This document shows positions 1-8,593 of a DNA stretch of 64,000 nt, piece by piece. A model generated the notes under the pieces. The model searched no databases and was not told the DNA's origin. It saw only the letters and a list, made by a program, of their open reading frames with translations. The stretch is from Actinomycetota bacterium (GTDB taxonomy: Bacteria > Actinomycetota > Actinomycetes > Mycobacteriales > HKI-0501): contig JAVEDU010000110.1 of NCBI GenBank assembly GCA_030840805.1, positions 110,776 to 174,775 on the forward strand. The letters are read 5' to 3'. The position numbers and the translations under genes are program-made. Each line of letters begins with the position of its first letter. Within the stretch, counting starts at the first letter, position 1.

Positions 1-878
<878 letters not shown>

Positions 879-901
879 TCGGGGCGTGCCCTCCCACAGA
901 A

Positions 902-914
902 TGGAAACTTTCCA
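902..914. promoter_or_regulatory. Perfect 13-bp palindrome upstream of catalase gene
   Basis: TGGAAA-C-TTTCCA lies 68 bases before the catalase start. It is AT-rich in a region where AT-rich words are rare, so an operator for a repressor or activator is plausible. No named factor can be assigned from the sequence. Confidence 0.35.
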
Positions 915-982
915 GACAAAGGATTGAACGCCTTCGCCGTCGGGCACCGCGGTAGTCCGACGATTGCGGAGGAGTACCGCGC

Positions 983-3043
983 ATGGCGAAGCAGAAGCCC
1001 GACCAGGCAGCACCCGAGCCGGTGGGACCCTCCGGCGCGGAGGCGGCGGGAACCACCGAGTGGCGGTCGCAGACCGGCGGTTACCTGACCACCGCGCAGG
1101 GGACCCGGCTGCCCGACACCGACCACTCGCTGAAGGCGGGCCCACGCGGCCCGCTGCTCATGGAGGACTTCCACTTCCGGGAGAAGATCACCCACTTCGA
1201 CCACGAACGCATCCCCGAGCGGGTGGTGCACGCCCGTGGCACGGGAGCGCACGGCGTGTTCCGCTCCTACGGGACGGCGGCGACCGCGACCCGAGCCGGG
1301 TTCCTCGCACAGAAGGACAAGGAGACGCCGGTCTTCGTCCGGTTCTCCACGGTCCTCGGCTCCCGCGGTTCGGCCGACACCGTCCGTGACGTCCGCGGTT
1401 TCGCGGTGAAGTTCTACACGGACGAGGGCACGTTCGACCTCGTCGGCAACAACATGCCGGTGTTCTTCATCCAGGACGGCATCAAGTTCCCGGACGTCAT
1501 CCATGCCGGCAAGCCGCATCCCGACCGGGAGATCCCGCAGGCCCAGTCGGCCCACGACACGTTCTGGGACTTCGTCTCCCTGCACACCGAGACGACCCAC
1601 ATGCTCATGTGGGCGATGTCCGACCGCGGGATCCCCCGCTCGTACCGCACGATGGAGGGCTTCGGCGTCCACACGTTCCGGCTCGTCGCGCCGAACGGCG
1701 ACACGACCCTCGCCAAGTTCCACTGGAAGCCGGTGGCCGGCATCCACTCGCTGGTGTGGGAGGAGGCGCAGATCGCCGCCGGGGCCGACCCGGACTTCCA
1801 CCGCCGCGACCTCGCGGACGCGATCGAGAACGGCGCCTTTCCCGAGTGGGAGCTGGGCGTCCAGCTGCTGCCGGACACCGAGGACCAGCTGTTCGAGGGC
1901 ATCGACCTGCTCGACCCGACGAAGATCGTGCCGGAGGAGCTCGCGCCGGTACAGCCGATCGGGCGCCTGACGCTCGACCGGAACCCGACGAACTTCTTCG
2001 CCGAGACCGAGCAGATCGCGTTCCACGTCGGACACCTCGTCCCCGGCATCGAGATCACCGACGACCCGCTGATCCAGGCGCGGATGTTCTCCTACCTGGA
2101 CACCCAGCTGTCCCGGTTGGGTGGGCCGAACTTCGGGCAGCTGCCGATCAACCGTCCCCATGCGCCGGTCAACGACCTGCTGAGGGACGGGATGCACCAG
2201 ACGGCGGTACACACCGGCGTCGCGCCGTACCTGCCGAACTCGCTGGACGGCGGGGAACCGGCAGTCGACCACGAGAACGGGTACGTCAACGTCCCGCGCA
2301 TGGTCGAGGGCGCCAAGGTCCGGGAGAACCCGGTGTCCTTCGACGACCACTACACCCAGGCGACGCTGTTCTGGAACAGCATGACCCCGGTGGAGCGCGC
2401 CCACCTGGCGGACGCATTCACGTTCGAGCTGGGCAAGTGCTACGAGCAGGCCGTCAAGGAGCGGATGCTCACCCGGCTCGCGGAGGTGGACGCCGAGCTG
2501 TGCGCCACGGTCGCCGCGGGGCTCGGCCTCCCGGCGCCGTCGGGCTCCCCCGCCGCGGACGCCGGCGCGTCTCCCGCGCTGTCCCAGCTCGTCACCGAGC
2601 CCGGCCCGATCCTCGGCCGGCTCGTCGGCGTGATCGCCACGGACGACGCGGACCTGACCGGGATCGCCAAGCTCCGCAAGGAGCTCGAGAAGGAGGGGGC
2701 GCTGCTCAAGGTCATCGCGTCGCACGGCGGCACGATCGGCGAGGAGATCGTCGAGCGGACGTTCCTCACCGTGCGCTCGATCGAGTTCGACGCCGTGGCG
2801 GTGGCGGACGGCGCCGGCAGCGTGTCCGACCCGCGGGCGCTCCTCCTGCTCCAGGAGGCGTACCGGCACTGCAAGGCCATCGTGGCCTGGGGTGACGGCG
2901 GCGACCTGCTGACGGCGGCCGGGATCGCGGCGGACGCGCCCGGCGTGCTCGTCGACGACAAGGCGTCGGCGGCACAGCGCAAGGCGCTGATCGAGGCGAT
3001 GGGCCTGCACCGGGCCTGGGACCGCTTCCCGGCCCAGGCCTGA
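983..3043 (+). CDS. katE: Large-subunit (clade 2) catalase HPII
   Basis: Cytosolic haem catalase converting hydrogen peroxide to water and oxygen. At 686 residues it is the large-subunit type: core catalase domain (about 30-510) plus a C-terminal flavodoxin/GATase-like domain (about 530-680). Active-site residues match E. coli HPII with a constant offset: catalytic His83 in RVVHARGTGAHG, distal Asn at 156/157 in FDLVGNN, and haem-ligand Tyr371 in RMFSYLDTQ. The ATG is preceded by GGAGGAG at 968-974. The gene is monocistronic, with a strong hairpin right after the stop. This enzyme type usually belongs to stationary-phase and general stress defence, but no stress-sigma promoter was recognised here. 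Confidence 0.97.
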   Translation: MAKQKPDQAAPEPVGPSGAEAAGTTEWRSQTGGYLTTAQGTRLPDTDHSLKAGPRGPLLMEDFHFREKITHFDHERIPERVVHARGTGAHGVFRSYGTAATATRAGFLAQKDKETPVFVRFSTVLGSRGSADTVRDVRGFAVKFYTDEGTFDLVGNNMPVFFIQDGIKFPDVIHAGKPHPDREIPQAQSAHDTFWDFVSLHTETTHMLMWAMSDRGIPRSYRTMEGFGVHTFRLVAPNGDTTLAKFHWKPVAGIHSLVWEEAQIAAGADPDFHRRDLADAIENGAFPEWELGVQLLPDTEDQLFEGIDLLDPTKIVPEELAPVQPIGRLTLDRNPTNFFAETEQIAFHVGHLVPGIEITDDPLIQARMFSYLDTQLSRLGGPNFGQLPINRPHAPVNDLLRDGMHQTAVHTGVAPYLPNSLDGGEPAVDHENGYVNVPRMVEGAKVRENPVSFDDHYTQATLFWNSMTPVERAHLADAFTFELGKCYEQAVKERMLTRLAEVDAELCATVAAGLGLPAPSGSPAADAGASPALSQLVTEPGPILGRLVGVIATDDADLTGIAKLRKELEKEGALLKVIASHGGTIGEEIVERTFLTVRSIEFDAVAVADGAGSVSDPRALLLLQEAYRHCKAIVAWGDGGDLLTAAGIAADAPGVLVDDKASAAQRKALIEAMGLHRAWDRFPAQA

Positions 3044-3054
3044 CAGCCCACGAT

Positions 3055-3081
3055 GGGGGCAGCGGCATCGCCGCTGCCCCC
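3055..3081. terminator. Bidirectional hairpin between katE and mmpL genes
   Basis: A perfect 12-bp stem (GGGGGCAGCGGC, 3-base loop, GCCGCTGCCCCC) lies between two convergent genes. There is no T-run, as is usual in actinomycete terminators. It can serve both strands. Confidence 0.8.
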
Positions 3082-3096
3082 GTCGTCGTCACCGTC

Positions 3097-5310
3097 CTAG
3101 CTGGACGCTCCGACCAGCGGACGCGACTCGGCCACCGGCTCGTCGAGCAGGGCCCGGAGCTTCTCGCCCTCCACGTCCACATCGGGCAGCACGCGGTCGA
3201 GCCAGCGCGGGAGCCACCAGGCGTGACGCCCGAGCAGCGACATCACGGCCGGGACGATCGTCATCCGCACCACGAAAGCGTCCACCGCGACGCCGAACGC
3301 CATCGCGAACCCGAGCGACATGATCATCGCCTCGCCGGAGAAGATGAACCCGGCGAAGACGCTCACCATGATGAGCGCGGCGGCGGTCACCACGCGGGCA
3401 CCCTGCCGGACCCCGCCGATCACGGCGTCGTTCGCCGTGGCGCCGTGCACGTACTCCTCACGCATCCGCGTGACCAGGAACAGCTCGTAGTCCATCGCCA
3501 GTCCGAAGACCACTCCGATCATGAAGATCGGCAGCATGCTCATGATCGGCCCCGGGCTGTCCACGCCGAGCAGATCGGCCAGCCAGCCCCACTGGAACAC
3601 CGCCACGACCGCGCCGAACGTGGCGCCGATCGTGAGCAGGAAGCCCAGCGTTGCCTTGACCGGGACGAGGATCGAGCGGAACACCAGGACGAGCAGCAGC
3701 AGGGCGAGCCCGATGATCACGCCGAGATACGGCAGGAGCGCGGCCGCGAGTTTCTCCGACACGTCGATCATCACCGCCGTCTGGCCGGTGACCGAAACGC
3801 TCACGCCCGGGAACTCGTCCGCTCGGTCCCGGAGCGCGGCGACGAGCTGCTCGGTCGCGGCATCGGCCGGGCCGGTCTTCGGGACGACCGTCAGCAGCGC
3901 GGTGTCACCCGCCGGGTTGAACATTGGCGGCGTCACCGCGACAACACCGTCCACCGTGGACAGTTCACCGGCGACCTCGGCCGCCGCGGCCTTCGGGTCG
4001 GCCGCCTTCGCGGTGTCCACCACGACCGCCAGCGGTCCGTTGAACCCGGGCCCGAACCCACCGGCGAGCAGGTCGTACGCCTTCCGCTGGGTGGTCTCCG
4101 GGGAGGCGACCTCGTCGCCGGGCATGCCGAGCCGCAGGTCGGTGACCGGTATCGCGGTCACGCCGAGCGCGAGCACCGCGGCGAGCAGGACCGGCACGCG
4201 GTGACGGGTGACGAACCGGCCCCACCGGTCACCGGCCGTCCGGGTGGTGGGGTTCTCCGGGTCCTCGACCTCCTTGCCGGCCGCGAGTGCCTTGCGGGCC
4301 TTCCGGCCGAGGACCCGCGTACCGGCGAAGCCGAGCAGGGCCGGCACGAGCGAGAGTGCGACGACGACCGCCAGAGCGACCGTGCCCGCGGCGGCGAGGC
4401 CCATCACGGTGAGGAACGGGATGCCGACCACGGCGAGGGCGGCGAGCGCGATCACCACGGTGGCGCCCGCGAAGACGACCGCGCTACCGGCCGTACCGGT
4501 GGCGCGCCCGGCGGCCTCTTCGCCGGTACGGCCGAGGGCGAGTTCGTGCCGGTAGCGGGACACGATGAACAGCGAGTAGTCGATGGCGACGGCGAGGCCG
4601 AGCATGAGCGCGAGGACCGGCGCCGTGGACGACAGCTCGACGAAACCGGTGACGGCAGTGATGGCCGACATGCCGATGCCGATCGCGATCAGCGCGGTGA
4701 GCAGCGGGAGACCGGCGGCGACGAGCGAACCGAACGTGATCACCAGCACGACCGCGGCGACCGCGACACCGAGGATCTCGGTGGGGCTCTGCGCCGGCGG
4801 CGGGCTGAGCGCGTCGCCACCGATCTCCACGGCCAGGCCCGGACGCTCGGCGGCGTCCGCGGCCGCGGTCAGCCCGTCGAGGGCCGCCGGCTGCAGCTCG
4901 GCGGCCTGGACCTTGAACGAGACCTGCGCGAAGGCGACCCTGCCGTCCGGCGACACGCCCTGGGCCGGGAAGGGGTCGGTGACCCGCTCCACCTGCGGGA
5001 CCTTGCGGAGCGCGGCGACGGTGGCCTCCACCGCCGCCCGGCGCTCCGGGTCGGTGACCTTCGCCGCGCCCTCGGCCGCGAACACGACCCGCGCGGTCGC
5101 GCCGCCGACGTTGGCCTCCGGGAACCGCTCGGCGAGCAGGTCGAGCGCCTGCTGGGACTCCGTACCGGGGATCGAGAAGCTGTCGGAGGTCGGGCCGCTC
5201 AGCGCCGCACCGCCCGCGCCGAACCCGACGAGCAGCGCGATCCACAGCGCCACCACCCACCGCCGTCGGCGGAACGACAGCCGGCCGAGCCGGTACAGGA
5301 ATGTAGCCAT
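3097..5310 (-). CDS. MMPL/RND family membrane transporter
   Basis: A 737-residue integral membrane transporter of the MMPL branch of RND permeases, which in actinomycetes exports lipids, siderophores or drugs using the proton gradient. The order is N-terminal TM helix after a basic segment (RLSFRRRRWVV), a large extracytoplasmic loop (about 40-175), a TM bundle with the family signature AIDYSLFIVSRYRHEL, a second extracytoplasmic loop, and a second TM bundle with AMDYELFLVTRMREEY. The start is the ATG at 5310, which has GGAGA five bases upstream; a TTG one codon earlier is too close to it. The gene follows a tetR gene by 40 bases, so that repressor probably controls it. Confidence 0.93.
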   Translation of the reverse strand: MATFLYRLGRLSFRRRRWVVALWIALLVGFGAGGAALSGPTSDSFSIPGTESQQALDLLAERFPEANVGGATARVVFAAEGAAKVTDPERRAAVEATVAALRKVPQVERVTDPFPAQGVSPDGRVAFAQVSFKVQAAELQPAALDGLTAAADAAERPGLAVEIGGDALSPPPAQSPTEILGVAVAAVVLVITFGSLVAAGLPLLTALIAIGIGMSAITAVTGFVELSSTAPVLALMLGLAVAIDYSLFIVSRYRHELALGRTGEEAAGRATGTAGSAVVFAGATVVIALAALAVVGIPFLTVMGLAAAGTVALAVVVALSLVPALLGFAGTRVLGRKARKALAAGKEVEDPENPTTRTAGDRWGRFVTRHRVPVLLAAVLALGVTAIPVTDLRLGMPGDEVASPETTQRKAYDLLAGGFGPGFNGPLAVVVDTAKAADPKAAAAEVAGELSTVDGVVAVTPPMFNPAGDTALLTVVPKTGPADAATEQLVAALRDRADEFPGVSVSVTGQTAVMIDVSEKLAAALLPYLGVIIGLALLLLVLVFRSILVPVKATLGFLLTIGATFGAVVAVFQWGWLADLLGVDSPGPIMSMLPIFMIGVVFGLAMDYELFLVTRMREEYVHGATANDAVIGGVRQGARVVTAAALIMVSVFAGFIFSGEAMIMSLGFAMAFGVAVDAFVVRMTIVPAVMSLLGRHAWWLPRWLDRVLPDVDVEGEKLRALLDEPVAESRPLVGASS

Positions 5311-5350
5311 CAACGTCTCCAGGATTCGTGCGGGTGGCGGGCGAGGCGGA

Positions 5351-5965
5351 TCAGGGCGCGGGCAGTCCCGCGGCCAGGCAGGCGAAGGACTCGTCGAGCA
5401 GTTCGGGCACCGAGGGCTCGAAGTCGCCGGTCCGCCAGAGGTGGAGGGCGGTCCGCAGAGCGGCGGCGGCCACCGCCGCCAGCAGAGACGGGTAGACGTC
5501 CCGGTCGACGTCCGTACCGGTGCGCTCCGCGACGGCCTCGGCGAAGAGACGTTCCGCGGCGGCGAACGACCCGACCAGGTGCGGCAGCAGCGCCGGGTTG
5601 GGCTCCACGACCGCCATCCGGAGGCGCAGGAGGTCCAGCTCGGCCGCCTCCACGGTGAGGCTGTGCACGAGCACGGCCCGCATCGCCTCCAGCGGCGACT
5701 CCGCGGCCGGTCGCTCGACCATCTCCCGGGCCATCTGCTCGAGCAGCTGGGGATCCGGTGCGACCAGCGCCTCCTCCTTGGAGGAGAAGTAGTTGAAGAA
5801 CGTGCGCGTCGAAACCTCCGCGGCGGCCGCGATGTCGTCGACCGTGACGTGCTCGACGCCCCGCTCGGCGCTCAGCTCCAAGGCGATGCGCTGAAGGGTG
5901 CGGCGGGTGGCGCGCTTCTTGCGCTCGCGCAGGCCCGGTACCGGGCCACTCACCGTGTGCTCCAT
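5351..5965 (-). CDS. TetR/AcrR family repressor of the mmpL operon
   Basis: A 204-residue DNA-binding regulator. The N-terminal helix-turn-helix runs over about 35-70 (VTVDDIAAAAEVSTRTFFNYFSSKEE), followed by an all-helical ligand domain. It is the first gene of a two-gene operon with the downstream MMPL transporter, the usual arrangement for a repressor controlling its own efflux pump. The ATG at 5965 was chosen because no alternative start codon with a ribosome site lies upstream in frame near it. Ligand unknown. It shares a short divergent promoter region with the zinc-ribbon chaperone gene. Confidence 0.9.
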   Translation of the reverse strand: MEHTVSGPVPGLRERKKRATRRTLQRIALELSAERGVEHVTVDDIAAAAEVSTRTFFNYFSSKEEALVAPDPQLLEQMAREMVERPAAESPLEAMRAVLVHSLTVEAAELDLLRLRMAVVEPNPALLPHLVGSFAAAERLFAEAVAERTGTDVDRDVYPSLLAAVAAAALRTALHLWRTGDFEPSVPELLDESFACLAAGLPAP

Positions 5966-6083
5966 GCTGCTGACAGTAAGTCCTTCTTGCGCGTCATGCA
6001 AATATTCACTACAGGAATGTTTCCTCCACCACACTGTGAGGTGTTCCCGAACGGCTGGACGAAACCGTCCCGATGCCGCACCA

Positions 6084-6110
6084 TTGGCACTCGAAGAGTG
6101 TGAGTGCCAG
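6084..6110 (+). promoter_or_regulatory. CIRCE-like HrcA operator
   Basis: TTGGCACTC-N9-GAGTGCCAG matches the CIRCE consensus TTAGCACTC-N9-GAGTGCTAA at 16 of 18 arm positions, with the correct 9-base spacer and compensating changes that keep perfect arm pairing. It ends four bases before the ribosome site of the downstream zinc-ribbon gene, so HrcA should repress that gene except during heat or unfolding stress. Confidence 0.88.
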
Positions 6111-6125
6111 ACCGGAGGAAAACCC

Positions 6126-6455
6126 GTGCCGACCTACCAGTACGCCTGCACCGAGTGTGGTCACGACCTGGAGGCGGTTCAGTCGTTCACGGACGACGCG
6201 CTGACCGTCTGCCCCGCGTGCGACGGCAAGCTCCGCAAGGTCTTCTCCCCGGTCGGCGTGGTCTTCAAGGGCTCGGGCTTCTACCGGAACGACTCCCGCT
6301 CCGCCTCGAAGAGCGTCGACCCGGCGCCCAGCTCGTCGTCCCCGGCCTCCTCCGCGTCGTCGTCCTCCTCGTCCTCGTCGTCGTCGAGCACCCCGGCCAC
6401 GACGCCCGCGTCGAGCGGCGCCTCTCCCTCCTCGAAGTCGGCCGCCACCTCCTGA
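6126..6455 (+). CDS. ruc: FmdB-type zinc-ribbon protein with Ser-rich tail, Ruc-like chaperone
   Basis: A 109-residue protein. It starts with a zinc ribbon whose four Cys are C8, C11, C29 and C32 (YACTECGHD ... VCPACDG), then GVVFKGSGFYRND, then a disordered Ser/Ala/Pro tail with a long poly-Ser run. This matches M. tuberculosis Rv0991c (Ruc), described as a redox-regulated holdase chaperone in the HrcA regulon: zinc release by oxidation activates it and the disordered tail is needed. The GTG start has GGAGGA at 6114-6119. A CIRCE operator directly upstream and mscL nearby strengthen the orthology. Chaperone activity is inferred from the family. Confidence 0.88.
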   Translation: MPTYQYACTECGHDLEAVQSFTDDALTVCPACDGKLRKVFSPVGVVFKGSGFYRNDSRSASKSVDPAPSSSSPASSASSSSSSSSSSSTPATTPASSGASPSSKSAATS

Positions 6456-6754
6456 TCCCGGTCGCGCGGGCCGGCCCCGCGCGCCACCGGGCCGGCCGCT
6501 GCCCGCGCGGCCCACACACGCGCCCGACCCCGGGTCCGGACCGCACGCACCCCCGGCCCCACGCGCACCGGCCCACGCGCCGCCGGCCCGGTCCCTGCCA
6601 CGCGGCCCCCTCATGCGCCCCACGCGCACCGGCCCACGCGCCGCCGGCCCGGTCCCTGCCACGCGGCCCCGCCCCCCGCGCCGCCGGCCCGCGCACTGCC
6701 CATCCGCGCCCCGCGCGCCGCTCCCTTTACCACCCGGGGAGCCCGGGATCCGAG
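6456..6754 (+). other. C-rich, gene-free tract after ruc
   Basis: No coding sequence can be supported here. The + strand is C-rich and made of degenerate CGCGCCGGCCC-like words. A transcript running past ruc would be C-rich and G-poor over much of it, as in Rho-loading sites. It contains one exact 54-bp duplication (6556-6609 and 6617-6670) and ends at a pair of DnaA boxes. Confidence 0.55.
6556..6670. repeat. Exact 54-bp direct repeat, 61-bp period
   Basis: Bases 6556-6609 recur without change at 6617-6670, separated by 7 bases. Identity over 54 bases in non-coding DNA implies a recent local duplication. Confidence 0.9.
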
Positions 6755-6782
6755 TTATCCACAGCTAGGCCGTTTATCCACA
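6755..6782 (+). promoter_or_regulatory. Two perfect DnaA boxes, same orientation
   Basis: TTATCCACA occurs at 6755-6763 and again at 6774-6782, 19 bases start to start. The second overlaps an inverted repeat CACAGC-TGA-GCTGTG (6779-6793). Two exact 9-mers so close in GC-rich DNA are unlikely by chance. No dnaA, dnaN or origin genes are nearby, so this is more likely a DnaA-binding or titration site or a regulatory site than oriC. It lies about 50 bases before a possible -10 (TACGTT, 6832-6837). Confidence 0.6.
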
Positions 6783-6890
6783 GCTGAGCTGTGTGTCCGT
6801 TCAGGCAGATCCCGTCCGCCCTACGTTGGCCCCAGCGGAGCGACCCTCGCCCCGCACGGAGCGGGGCGGGGCGGAGCGGAGGTGGTGCGG

Positions 6891-7364
6891 ATGTTCGGCG
6901 GGGCGGCGGACGACGAGCGCCTGGACCGCGCACCGTTCCGGCTGCCGCGTCCGCGCCGCGGCGCCGTGCTGCGATGGAGCGTCGCGACGGGCCTGGTGGT
7001 GCTGGCGGCGCTGGTCCTGTTCGTCGGAAGCCCGGCACGGCACGTCACGACCGGGTGCCCCGAGATGCCGTCACCCCGGCGGCCGGTGCCGCCGCCGGGA
7101 TCGGTGGGCGTGCCGGTCGACCTCGCCACCGCCGGCGCCGCCGAAGTCGTCCGGCCCGGCGATCGGGTGGACGTTCTCCAGGTGGCGGCGGGCCGCGTGG
7201 CCGTCGTCGTCGCCGACAATGTCCTCGTCCTGTCCGTGCACGCGGCCGACCAGGCGCTCGCGGACGGCGCCTCCGTCTACCTCGCCGCGCCCGTGGCCCT
7301 CGCGCGGCGTCTTGTCGGGGTCGCCCCGGATGCCCGGTTGGCGATTACAGTGCGACCGCCGTGA
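6891..7364 (+). CDS. Membrane-anchored SAF-domain protein
   Basis: A 157-residue protein. It has a basic N-terminus, one TM helix (about 28-48, SVATGLVVLAALVLFVG), then a periplasm-facing SAF fold (about 70-150: VGVPVDLATAGAAEVVRPGDRVDVL ... NVLVLSV). This resembles the CpaB/RcpC SAF domain of Flp pilus assembly, but no other pilus gene is nearby. Start ATG 6891 has GGAGG (6878-6882) at ideal spacing; GTG codons at 6882 and 6885 overlap or crowd that site. It stands between ruc and mscL, 42 bases before mscL, and is probably co-transcribed with it. Function unknown. Confidence 0.75.
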   Translation: MFGGAADDERLDRAPFRLPRPRRGAVLRWSVATGLVVLAALVLFVGSPARHVTTGCPEMPSPRRPVPPPGSVGVPVDLATAGAAEVVRPGDRVDVLQVAAGRVAVVVADNVLVLSVHAADQALADGASVYLAAPVALARRLVGVAPDARLAITVRPP

Positions 7365-7406
7365 GCGGCCGACCGGGCCGGCTCACCTCAGCTGCCGGGA
7401 GGGCTC

Positions 7407-7817
7407 GTGCTCAAGGGGTTCAAGGACTTCGTGCTGCGGGGGAACGTGATCGACCTGTCCGTGGCCGTCGTCATCGGTGCGGCGTTCGCGACCTTGGTCA
7501 AGCAGTTCGGGGACTCGTTCTTGATGCCGCTGATCGAATTGGCGGGTGGCGGTGGGCGACACGGCGGAACGTTCTGGATCGGCGAGACGGACTTCGGATG
7601 GGGAGCGTTCGTCAGCGCGGTGGTCACGTTCCTGATCACGGCGGCCACGCTGTACTTCCTGGTCGTGGCGCCGATGAACGCGCTCGCCGCCCGGCGGAAG
7701 CGCGGTGCCGAGCCGGAGCCGAAGACGCCGGCCGAGGAGGTCCTGCTGCTCCAGCAGATCCGCGACCTGCTGGTCGAGCAGCAGCGGCAGAACGCGGGCG
7801 GACCGCCGCGCCCCTGA
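7407..7817 (+). CDS. mscL: Large-conductance mechanosensitive channel
   Basis: Pentameric inner-membrane channel that opens under membrane tension and vents solutes during osmotic downshock. The protein has 136 residues: N-terminal amphipathic helix MLKGFKDFVLRGNVIDLSVAVVIGAAF with the pore-lining TM1, periplasmic loop, TM2 (about 70-95), then a charged cytoplasmic helix with EEVLLLQQIRDLL. Length and every segment are typical. GTG start. The gene is followed by a hairpin shared with a convergent small gene. Confidence 0.97.
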   Translation: MLKGFKDFVLRGNVIDLSVAVVIGAAFATLVKQFGDSFLMPLIELAGGGGRHGGTFWIGETDFGWGAFVSAVVTFLITAATLYFLVVAPMNALAARRKRGAEPEPKTPAEEVLLLQQIRDLLVEQQRQNAGGPPRP

Positions 7818-7872
7818 CGGGAGTCCCACGGCGCGGTCCCGGCAATGTGCCGGTCGTCGAGGCCGTCGTCGT

Positions 7873-7905
7873 CCCGCGCCGCACGGTGCGGGTCGGCGGC
7901 GCGGG
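7873..7905. terminator. Bidirectional hairpin after mscL
   Basis: Arms 7873-7882 and 7896-7905 (CCCGCGCCGC / GCGGCGCGGG) form a perfect 10-bp stem between mscL and a convergent small gene. Confidence 0.6.
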
Positions 7906-7908
7906 GCC

Positions 7909-8088
7909 TCAGTGGTCCCAGTGCGGGGGCCGGTCGGCGATCAGCCTCTCCTCGGAGTCCCGATCGCGCTCGGCGCCGAACCGGTCACCCCAGCCCTCGT
8001 CGGTGTCGTCCAGGGTCTGGTCGGGCAGCACGACGATGTCTCGTTCCTCCGACATCGGGACCTCACGGTCCCCGTCACGGCCGTTCAC
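7909..8088 (-). CDS. Small conserved acidic protein (DDTD-GWG motif)
   Basis: A 59-residue acidic protein ending LPDQTLDDTDEGWGDRFG ... RLIADRPPHWDH. I recall short actinobacterial proteins with the same LPDQT-DDTD-GWG and ERPPHW motifs, always uncharacterised. The GTG at 8088 has a strong GGAGG eight bases upstream; a second start, ATG 8055, would give 48 residues. There are no TM segments or Cys. It lies convergent to mscL and points away from the next small gene. Function unknown; the conserved motifs suggest a peptide docking on a partner, which is a guess. Confidence 0.65.
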   Translation of the reverse strand: MNGRDGDREVPMSEERDIVVLPDQTLDDTDEGWGDRFGAERDRDSEERLIADRPPHWDH

Positions 8089-8252
8089 GGTCCCACCCTC
8101 CTCGGTGCGCTCTCGCCCGGTGTCCCTGGTCACGACGACCCCCGGGGCGAGCCTGTCGACGGTAGCGCGCCGAGCGCGGGTGGGCGAGGCACGGCACAGT
8201 AGAGGCGGCGACACCGCGGCGCATCCGGCGGCGCGGCGACGAGAGGACTCCC

Positions 8253-8441
8253 ATGACCAGCTTCTTCAACAAGGCCAAGAACCTCGCCCGCGAGCACGGG
8301 GACAAGATCGACAAGGCCCTGGACAAGGTCGGGGACGTGGTGGACCAGAAGACCGGCGGCAAGCACCGCGACAAGATCGACAAGGCCCTGGGCGAGGCCA
8401 AGAAGCACACCGGCAACGGGGACTCGACCACGCGTCCCTGA
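8253..8441 (+). CDS. Rv0909-type antitoxin-like small protein
   Basis: A 62-residue, highly charged protein with two internal repeats, HGDKIDKALDKVGDVVDQKTGG and HRDKIDKALGEAKKHTG. This is the KADKVD...DKKTGGKY pattern of the Rv0909 antitoxin family. No toxin gene (such as an Rv0910-like START-fold protein) is adjacent on either side, so an antitoxin role is not supported by context. It may be a stand-alone CsbD/stress-like helical protein. The ATG follows an AGGA at 8241-8244. Confidence 0.75.
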   Translation: MTSFFNKAKNLAREHGDKIDKALDKVGDVVDQKTGGKHRDKIDKALGEAKKHTGNGDSTTRP

Positions 8442-8593
8442 CCACCCGGCCCGCGGGACCGATTCGACCTTGCACGTCGGCGGCGGGCCGGGACCGGGCG
8501 GCGGGGCGCACGTCGTTCGCACGGCGCGCGGCGCGCGGCCCGCCCGGATGCCACCTCCCAGGATCCCTCGACCGCAGGAGGGAGACTGACGCC

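Noticed and set aside
3223..5658. 811-codon frame on + strand
   Set aside because: Runs opposite the MMPL transporter and tetR; translation is Arg/His/Asp/Gly-rich without domains.
6009..6662. Long minus-strand frame of Gly/Arg/Ala
   Set aside because: Crosses ruc and the C-rich tract; pure composition effect of GC-rich DNA.
6755..6782. Replication origin
   Set aside because: Only two DnaA boxes, no AT-rich unwinding region and no dnaA/dnaN/gyrB neighbours.
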